This document shows, piece after piece, positions 34,550 through 39,684 of a stretch of 39,684 nt of DNA. The stretch lies in contig CABRHW010000017.1 in assembly GCA_902470765.1 (NCBI GenBank), positions 1 to 39,684 on the forward strand, written 5' to 3'. A program made the position numbers and the translations under genes. The notes below the pieces were generated by a model. That model was not told the DNA's origin. It was given only the letters and a program-made list of their open reading frames with translations, and did no database searches. Origin of the DNA: an uncultured Collinsella sp. GTDB lineage: Bacteria; Actinomycetota; Coriobacteriia; Coriobacteriales; Coriobacteriaceae. Position 1 is the first letter of the stretch; each line of letters begins with the position of its first letter.

Positions 34550-35836
34550 ATGTCGGTCGATATAGCCACGTATGTCCACGATCTTGCCGTTGCCGCCAAG
34601 GCAGCGTCGGCCTCGCTTGCCACGGCGAGCAACGAGCGGCGCCAGGAGGCCGTGCGCGCCATGGCCGCAGCGCTGCGCAACGGTGTCGACTCCATCGTCG
34701 CCGCCAACGAGCTCGATATGTCCGCTGCGCGCGATGCGGGTACCTCGGCCGGACTGCTCGATCGCCTGCTGCTGACGCCCGAGCGCGTCGAGGGCATGGC
34801 CGCCGACCTGGAAAAGCTCGCCGAGCTGCCCGATCCCGTGGGCCGCGTGCTCGACCACCGCGTGCTTGCAAGCGGCGTGGACCTGACCCGTGTGAGTGTG
34901 CCGCTGGGCCTGGTCGCTATGGTCTACGAGGCGCGCCCCAACGTGACGGCCGACGCCGCGGGCATCTGCATCCGCACCGGCAACGCCTGCATTCTGCGCG
35001 GCGGCTCGCTGGCCTATCACTCGTGTGCCATGATTTCTGAGCTGCTGGCCGATGCGCTCGAGGCCAAGGGCTTCCCGCGCGAGGCCGTGTCGATGATCGA
35101 GTCCACCGACCGCGAGGCCACCGGCGAGCTCATGAAGCTCCGCGGCGTTGTCGACGTACTCATTCCGCGCGGCGGTGCAGGCCTGATCCAGCGCTGCGTG
35201 CGCGAGTCGCTTGTGCCGGTGATCGAGACGGGCACGGGCAACTGCCACATCTACGTGCATGAATCCGCCGACTTTGATAAGGCGCTCAACATTATCGTTA
35301 ATGCCAAGACCCAGCGTGTAGGCGTGTGCAATGCCGCCGAGTCGCTGCTGGTCGACCATGCTGTGGCCGATGCGTTTTTGCCTGCGGTCGTTGCCGTGCT
35401 GCACGACCACGGCGTGCTCATTCACGGCGACGAGGCCACGTGCGCCGCGTGCGCCGATGCCGGGCTTGCCGAGGGTGATGACTACGTCGCCGCGACTGAG
35501 GAGGACTGGGGTCGCGAGTACCTGGCGCTCGAGATGAGCGTGAAGGTCGTGGCAAGCGAGGACGAGGCCATCGCACACATCAACCGCTACGGCACGATGC
35601 ACTCCGAGGCCGTCGTTGCCGAGGACACGGATGCTTGCGAGCGCTTCCTTGATGCGGTCGATGCCTCGGCCGTGTACTCCAACGCCAGCACTCGCTTCAC
35701 TGACGGCGGCGAGTTTGGCCTGGGCGCCGAGATCGGCATCTCGACCCAAAAACTCCACGCCCGTGGCCCCTTTGCCGCCGAGGCCCTCACCACCTACAAA
35801 TACAAGCTCCGCGGCACCGGCCAGGTCCGCCCCTAA
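34550..35836 (+). CDS. proA: Gamma-glutamyl phosphate reductase
   Basis: A 428-residue NADPH-dependent enzyme that reduces gamma-glutamyl phosphate to glutamate semialdehyde, the second step of proline synthesis. Recognised from VPLGLVAMVYEARPNVTADAA, IRTGNACILRGG, PVIETGTGNCHIYV, the catalytic cysteine in QRVGVCNAAES (C260), and FTDGGEFGLGAEIGISTQKLHARGP. AGGAG with a following AAAGG lies before the ATG. It is separated from proB by the antisense peptidase gene, so the pair is not a simple operon. proC is not in the window. Confidence 0.95.
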   Translation: MSVDIATYVHDLAVAAKAASASLATASNERRQEAVRAMAAALRNGVDSIVAANELDMSAARDAGTSAGLLDRLLLTPERVEGMAADLEKLAELPDPVGRVLDHRVLASGVDLTRVSVPLGLVAMVYEARPNVTADAAGICIRTGNACILRGGSLAYHSCAMISELLADALEAKGFPREAVSMIESTDREATGELMKLRGVVDVLIPRGGAGLIQRCVRESLVPVIETGTGNCHIYVHESADFDKALNIIVNAKTQRVGVCNAAESLLVDHAVADAFLPAVVAVLHDHGVLIHGDEATCAACADAGLAEGDDYVAATEEDWGREYLALEMSVKVVASEDEAIAHINRYGTMHSEAVVAEDTDACERFLDAVDASAVYSNASTRFTDGGEFGLGAEIGISTQKLHARGPFAAEALTTYKYKLRGTGQVRP

Positions 35837-35850
35837 CGCCCGCGCAAGAA

Positions 35851-35888
35851 AAACCACCACAAAGGTACCTGTCCCCTTTGTGGTGGTT
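35851..35888. repeat. CCACCACAAAGG hairpin repeat, copy 6 (terminator-like)
   Basis: A 14-bp stem (35852-35865 with 35875-35888) encloses TACCTGTCC. It sits between the convergent 3' ends of proA (35836) and the HD gene (35908), where a bidirectional terminator is expected. Confidence 0.9.
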
Positions 35889-35907
35889 ATTTAGGTGAAG
35901 CGGCAGG

Positions 35908-36507
35908 TTAGGCCTGGAAGGTGTCGCGGTCGGGCGCGAAGGACTGCATGGCCGCGATGGTGCGGTCAAAGAGCTCGGGGAGCTCCCAGCCGAGCATCTC
36001 GGCGCCCTGCGAAATCACGTCGCGCGAGCAGCCGGCGGCAAAGCGCTTGTCCTTGAACTTCTTCTTGAGCGACTTGGTCGTAAAGTCCATAACGCTCTTG
36101 CTCGGGCGCATGATGACGGCGGCGCCGATCAGGCCGGTGAGCTCATCGCAGGCAAACAGGATCTTTTCCATCTGCAGCTCGGGTTTGGGCAGCGAGGTGT
36201 TGAAGTCCGACGTGTGCGTCTGGATGGCGCGAATGAGCTCGGGAGACGCGCCTTCGCCCTTAAGAATCTCGGCAGCATAGATGGTGTGGTTCATGGGGTC
36301 GTCCTCATGCTCCTCCCAATCCAAGTCGTGCAGCAGGCCGACGATGCCCCAAAACTCCTCGTTCTCGGGGTCGAACTCGCGCGCAAAGTAGCGCATGGTG
36401 CCCTCGACCGTCTCGCCATGGGTGATGTGGAACGGGTCTTTGTTGTGCTCGTTAAGCAGTTCAAACGCGCGGTCGCGGGTGATTCCGGCGGTAAGCGGCT
36501 CTGCCAT
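35908..36507 (-). CDS. HD-domain hydrolase
   Basis: A 199-residue metal-dependent phosphohydrolase-type protein. The HD ligands are H30, H60-D61 (in GLLHDLDWE) and probably D121 (in ACDELTG). The early H-I-T-H-G-E-T segment and the NHTIYAAEIL helix fit the HDIG-related COG2316-like group that acts on small phosphorylated or nucleotide substrates; the substrate is unknown. AAGGAG lies about 7 bases before the ATG. It follows carD on the same strand after a terminator-like hairpin. Confidence 0.8.
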   Translation of the reverse strand: MAEPLTAGITRDRAFELLNEHNKDPFHITHGETVEGTMRYFAREFDPENEEFWGIVGLLHDLDWEEHEDDPMNHTIYAAEILKGEGASPELIRAIQTHTSDFNTSLPKPELQMEKILFACDELTGLIGAAVIMRPSKSVMDFTTKSLKKKFKDKRFAAGCSRDVISQGAEMLGWELPELFDRTIAAMQSFAPDRDTFQA

Positions 36508-36561
36508 AAGAGACTCCTTGTGCTCGTGGGTATCGATAAGAATGAATACTACTAGAACAAG

Positions 36562-36602
36562 AAAACCACCACAAAGGTGCCTGTCCCCTTTGTGGTGGTT
36601 TT
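36562..36602. repeat. CCACCACAAAGG hairpin repeat, copy 7 (terminator-like)
   Basis: A perfect 16-bp stem (36562-36577 with 36587-36602) encloses TGCCTGTCC. On the minus strand it follows the carD stop by 13 bases and precedes the HD gene, so it would terminate carD. Confidence 0.9.
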
Positions 36603-36615
36603 TGGCGCGGTTGGG

Positions 36616-37101
36616 TTAGTTGAGGGCGGCTTGGGCTAGGCGGGCTTCGGCGTCCTCCTCGGTGACGCCAAGGGCCACGGCGAACTCCTCGATGGAGCGG
36701 CGCTTGGCCTCCTTGAGAACGCGCATGTAGTAGGAGCTGGGCTTTTTATCAGCTTCCTCGGCCTGGCGAATGCGGTGCATCATGGTCTTTGCCACGCGGA
36801 CCGTCTCGGGCGCACCCAGCTTGAGCTGCTGCTTAAAGTGCGTCTCCTCAAGTGAGCTGTTGCGCTCGGTAAAGGTGTCGCACTCCAGCTCGTCGTAGTG
36901 GCTCAGCAGGTGCTCGGCATCTTGCTGAGAGATGGCGGCGTGCAAACGGTCGGCCTGCGCCACGGGGTACATGAGGATCGTCTGCGCATGTCCCTGCTTG
37001 GTCTCGAGCAGCAGCATGGGCTGCGGTGTGTCGTCCCTGAAACCGACGACGGTGCAGACTCCCTGACCCGGATGAATGACGTGTTGACCGATTGAGAACA
37101 T
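36616..37101 (-). CDS. CarD-family RNA polymerase-binding regulator
   Basis: A 161-residue CarD/CdnL-type protein. The N-terminal Tudor-like RNA polymerase interaction domain begins MFSIGQHVIHPGQGVCTVVGF and continues to about residue 65. The C-terminal helical domain contains MMHRIRQAEEADKKPSSYYMRVLKEAKRR, which in relatives contacts the upstream edge of the promoter bubble and stabilises open complexes. Such proteins control rRNA and many housekeeping promoters in actinobacteria. GGAGG lies 5 bases before the ATG; TATTCT (minus strand, about 37136-37131) is a possible -10. Confidence 0.9.
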   Translation of the reverse strand: MFSIGQHVIHPGQGVCTVVGFRDDTPQPMLLLETKQGHAQTILMYPVAQADRLHAAISQQDAEHLLSHYDELECDTFTERNSSLEETHFKQQLKLGAPETVRVAKTMMHRIRQAEEADKKPSSYYMRVLKEAKRRSIEEFAVALGVTEEDAEARLAQAALN

Positions 37102-37443
37102 GCTACCTCCAACTTATACGAATTTACGTATGTCTAGAATAACACGCTGACGTGCGCAAATCCTCACTTTATGCAGGAAAAGCACACAACTCTGATAGGT
37201 AAGAGTATTCGATAAAAGACGCAGCTCATTCACACCTTTATGCATTTTCAACGCGTGCATAATTTGCAGGCAGACTGGCATCTTTGAGTGACTCCATACA
37301 AGCTGTAGTCAATTTTGTGCATATGCAATATCTATTAGCTTTACCCTGCGACAGTGCCCGTCGCTTGTGATAGAGTGCTACAAACTCTGGCTTTTGCCCT
37401 ACGAGTGACCAAGAGCTCGGGGGCTTTAACACAAGGAGGACCT
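37102..37443. promoter_or_regulatory. Divergent carD/argS control region with TGCAT boxes
   Basis: This 342-bp AT-rich gap holds no gene. TGCAT-type half-sites recur at 37241, 37256, 37262-37268 (TTTGCA side) and in the palindrome TGCATATGCA at 37318-37327. Paired TGCAT/ATGCA sites resemble actinobacterial ArgR operators, which would suit argS, but this is inference. AAGGAGGA directly precedes the argS ATG. No T-box features are seen. Confidence 0.4.
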
Positions 37444-39297
37444 ATGCCCGAGAAGATTGAAGAGCTGGTACGCGCTGCGCTTGCTGCGGCCCAGGAGGCC
37501 GGCGACCTTTCCGCATTTGAACTTGACGATTGCGCCATCGAGCGACCGGCTGACACTTCTCATGGCGAGTGGACCTCTACCATGGCCCTGAAGTCCGCCA
37601 AGCTGGCCCACTGCGCCCCGCGCAAGATCGCCGAGGCCGTCGTTGCCCATATGCCCGAGGACCCCGCGATCGAGAAGGTCGAGATCGCCGGCCCCGGCTT
37701 CATCAACTTCTACCTTTCCGTCGCTGTCAAGAATGCCATCTTTGGCGAGGCCCGCGAGAAGGGCATGGACTTCGCTAAGTCCAACGTCGGTGGCGGCTTG
37801 AAGACCCAGGTCGAGTTCGTCTCCGCCAACCCCGTCGGCCCCATGCACATCGGCCATGGCCGCTGGGCCGCTCTGGGTGACTCCCTCTGCCGCGTTATGG
37901 ATCACGCCGGTTACGACATCCAGCGTGAGTTCTACATCAATGACCACGGCTCTCAGATGAACACCTTCGGCAACTCCATCAGCACGCGCTATATGCAGCT
38001 TGCCGACATCATCGCCAAGCAGGGCGTGGATATCGACGAGGCTCACAAGCTGCTGATCGCTGACCGCGACGCCTTCGTTGCCGATGAGAACGACGAGCAT
38101 CCCGAGACCCATCCGTACCAGGACAACTTTGCTGAGACCCTGGGCAAGGACTCCTACGGCGGCGACTACATCATCGATGAGGCCGCCGAGTTCTGGCGCA
38201 CCGACGGCGACAAGTGGGTCGAGGCCGATCCGCAGGAGCGCATGGAGAGCTTCCGTGAGCGCGGCTACGTGAAGATGGTCGACAACATGCGCGTCCTCTG
38301 CCATGCCGTCAACTGCGACTTCGATCGTTGGTACTCCGAGCGTTCGCTGTACGTGAAGGACACCGAGGGCGAGACCGCCGGCACCTCTGCCGTCGACCGC
38401 GCTTTTGAGAAGCTCGACAAGATGGGCTACCTCTATACCAAGGACGGCGCCCTGTGGTTCCGCTCCACCGACCTGGGCGATGACAAGGACCGCGTCCTGA
38501 TCAAGTCCGACGGCGAGTACACCTACTTCGCCTCCGACGTTGCCTATCACTGGGATAAGTTCCAGCGCGTCGACCACGTCATCGACATCTGGGGCGCCGA
38601 CCACCACGGCTACATCGAGCGCGTCCGCTGCGTCTGCGACGCTCTTGGCTATCCCGGCAAGTTTGAGGTTCTGCTGGGCCAGCTCGTCAACCTGCTGCGC
38701 AACGGCAAGCCCGTCCGTATGTCCAAGCGTAAGGGCACCATGGTGACCCTGCAGGAGCTCGTCGACGAGGTCGGCTCCGACGCCGCTCGTTACACGCTCA
38801 TCTCCAAGAGCTCCAACCAGATGGTCGACTTCGATATCGAGGCCGTCAAGAAGCGCGACAACTCCAACCCGGTCTATTACGTGCAGTACGCTCACGCCCG
38901 CGTGTGCTCCATCCTGCGCCGTGCCGCTGACGTTACGCCCGAGCAGGCTGACGAGATGGGCATGAAGGCCGTCGCTGCCAAGGCCATCGGTGAGAACGTC
39001 GATTACTCGCTGCTGACCGACCCGACCGAGCTCGCCCTTTCGCGTAAGCTCAACGAGCTCACCGACCTCATCGCCAGCTGCGCTCGCGACCGCGCCCCGT
39101 TCCGTCTGACGCACTTTGCTGAGGAACTCGCCGGCGACTTCCACAGCTTCTACGCTGCCTGCCAGGTGCTGCCGAGCGAGGGCCGTCCCGTCGACCCCGA
39201 GCTTTCGCGCGCCCGTCTGGCCGCTTGCGACGCCGTTCGCGTGACGCTCGCCCTGGTGCTCACCCTCGTTGGCGTTTCCGCGCCCGAGCAGATGTAA
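37444..39297 (+). CDS. argS: Arginyl-tRNA synthetase
   Basis: A 617-residue class I synthetase that charges tRNA-Arg. The N-terminal additional domain for the tRNA D-loop (residues about 1-110) is followed by the HIGH motif in VGPMHIGHGRW, GDYIIDEAAEFW and the KMSKS-like RMSKRKGTMVTL. The DALR anticodon-binding domain is at the C-terminus (YAHARVCSILRRA onward). The ATG at 37444 has AAGGAGGA directly upstream; an in-frame reading from 37354 adds 30 residues unlike the family. It ends at the terminator at 39346. Confidence 0.95.
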   Translation: MPEKIEELVRAALAAAQEAGDLSAFELDDCAIERPADTSHGEWTSTMALKSAKLAHCAPRKIAEAVVAHMPEDPAIEKVEIAGPGFINFYLSVAVKNAIFGEAREKGMDFAKSNVGGGLKTQVEFVSANPVGPMHIGHGRWAALGDSLCRVMDHAGYDIQREFYINDHGSQMNTFGNSISTRYMQLADIIAKQGVDIDEAHKLLIADRDAFVADENDEHPETHPYQDNFAETLGKDSYGGDYIIDEAAEFWRTDGDKWVEADPQERMESFRERGYVKMVDNMRVLCHAVNCDFDRWYSERSLYVKDTEGETAGTSAVDRAFEKLDKMGYLYTKDGALWFRSTDLGDDKDRVLIKSDGEYTYFASDVAYHWDKFQRVDHVIDIWGADHHGYIERVRCVCDALGYPGKFEVLLGQLVNLLRNGKPVRMSKRKGTMVTLQELVDEVGSDAARYTLISKSSNQMVDFDIEAVKKRDNSNPVYYVQYAHARVCSILRRAADVTPEQADEMGMKAVAAKAIGENVDYSLLTDPTELALSRKLNELTDLIASCARDRAPFRLTHFAEELAGDFHSFYAACQVLPSEGRPVDPELSRARLAACDAVRVTLALVLTLVGVSAPEQM

Positions 39298-39345
39298 TCT
39301 GCGGGTCATTTGACCGTACAGACTTGGTTTAACTAAGCCTTGAAA

Positions 39346-39376
39346 GCCCGATCTCCCACGGAGGTCGGGCTTTTTT
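39346..39376 (+). terminator. argS intrinsic terminator
   Basis: An 11-bp stem GCCCGATCTCC/GGAGGTCGGGC (one G-U) is followed by six T, 48 bases after the argS stop. Confidence 0.95.
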
Positions 39377-39420
39377 GCAAACGCCGACGTATTGACGAAT
39401 TTGGAACTGCTGGAAATACG

Positions 39421-39570
39421 AAACTATGCCGGTTTACTACGATGAATTGAGATATTCCAACCACGCCGGCTTTTAGCTAAAAAGTGCAAGGCATCTACCT
39501 GCGGTTTTAGTTCAACAAGTTTCGGAGTGGTCGCGGTTGAGCGATTCATCGTAGTAAACCGCCATAGTTT
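39421..39570. repeat. Long inverted-repeat element (element B)
   Basis: Bases 39421-39447 and 39544-39570 form a 27-bp inverted repeat with a single mismatch; the ends are AAACTATG and CATAGTTT. The 96-bp interior contains ACCTGCGGTTTTA, the reverse complement of the core motif of the element at 16556-16678, and a CTTTTAGCTAAAAAG near-palindrome. No ORF is present. Beyond it, to 39684, I see no gene; a GGGACACTCTTT box lies on the minus strand at 39616-39605. Confidence 0.85.
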
Positions 39571-39684
39571 TGGCGGAGGCAGTCAGATTTGTGGGCGGTA
39601 AACCAAAGAGTGTCCCTTTTGAATAGTCGTGGTTGATTTCCGATCTCAGCCGAACACATTGAGCAAATAGGCCATTCCCGCAGC

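Noticed and set aside
37426..39309. 627-codon open frame antisense to argS
   Set aside because: It lies entirely opposite argS, is low-complexity (Val, Leu, Gly, Asp rich) and has no domain; it is a by-product of GC-rich codon use.

Overview
The window looks like chromosomal DNA of a high-GC, gut-associated actinobacterium of class Coriobacteriia, most likely Collinsella. This is an inference from codon use and gene content (CarD, a serine pair with a DUF1015-like neighbour, ATP-type PEP carboxykinase, a CPA-type K+/H+ antiporter), from the gene-end hairpins built on CCACCACAAAGG, and from proteins carrying a Coriobacteria-style AbiEi/DUF559-like fold. No rRNA is present to confirm it. About 36 genes fill the window and most are housekeeping. 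I see no prophage, no transposase and no CRISPR array.

Layout. 1-11100: an accessory-flavoured stretch. Two distant paralogues of a putative PD-(D/E)XK nuclease-like family (358-1548 and 9765-10814) flank a DnaQ-like exonuclease, a His-rich metal exporter, a YaiI/HdeD-type pair, a nitroreductase, two tandem histidine phosphatases, a degenerate DUF1015-like protein and an M20 peptidase. Each nuclease-like gene is followed within 80 bp by an AT-rich long-hairpin element (115-327 and 10889-11073). 11100-13600: serC-serA, serine biosynthesis. 13700-20100: K+/H+ antiporter, ApaH/PrpE-like phosphoesterase, Wzx-like flippase, lactate permease. 20200-25000: ATP-PEP carboxykinase, a B3/4-domain protein behind a structured leader, MarR, DegV and MGMT-like proteins, separated by hairpin repeats. 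25000-29250: trpS, a TagO/WecA-type transferase, a PflX-type radical SAM protein. 29400-39300: tRNA-Ala(CGC), a small tail-anchored protein, pncB (NAD salvage), proB and proA on either side of an antisense proline-iminopeptidase-like gene, an HD hydrolase, carD and argS.

Metabolic themes are serine synthesis (serC, serA, perhaps with a histidine-type phosphatase supplying the last step), proline synthesis and peptide-proline release, gluconeogenesis from lactate (lactate permease plus PckA), and NAD salvage.

The most unusual content is between the genes. There are seven copies of a CCACCACAAAGG hairpin, two copies of a 51-bp repeat, a 35-bp perfect palindrome with a solo half-copy 13 kb away, and other palindromes. 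Nearly all of these lie just 3' of a gene and share a GGGAC box followed by a different tail in each class. A second set of long hairpins (10889-11073, 16556-16678, 39421-39570) shares internal motifs and may be one family of non-autonomous elements. There are also candidate structured RNAs after proB, before trpS and in the leader of the B3/4-domain gene.
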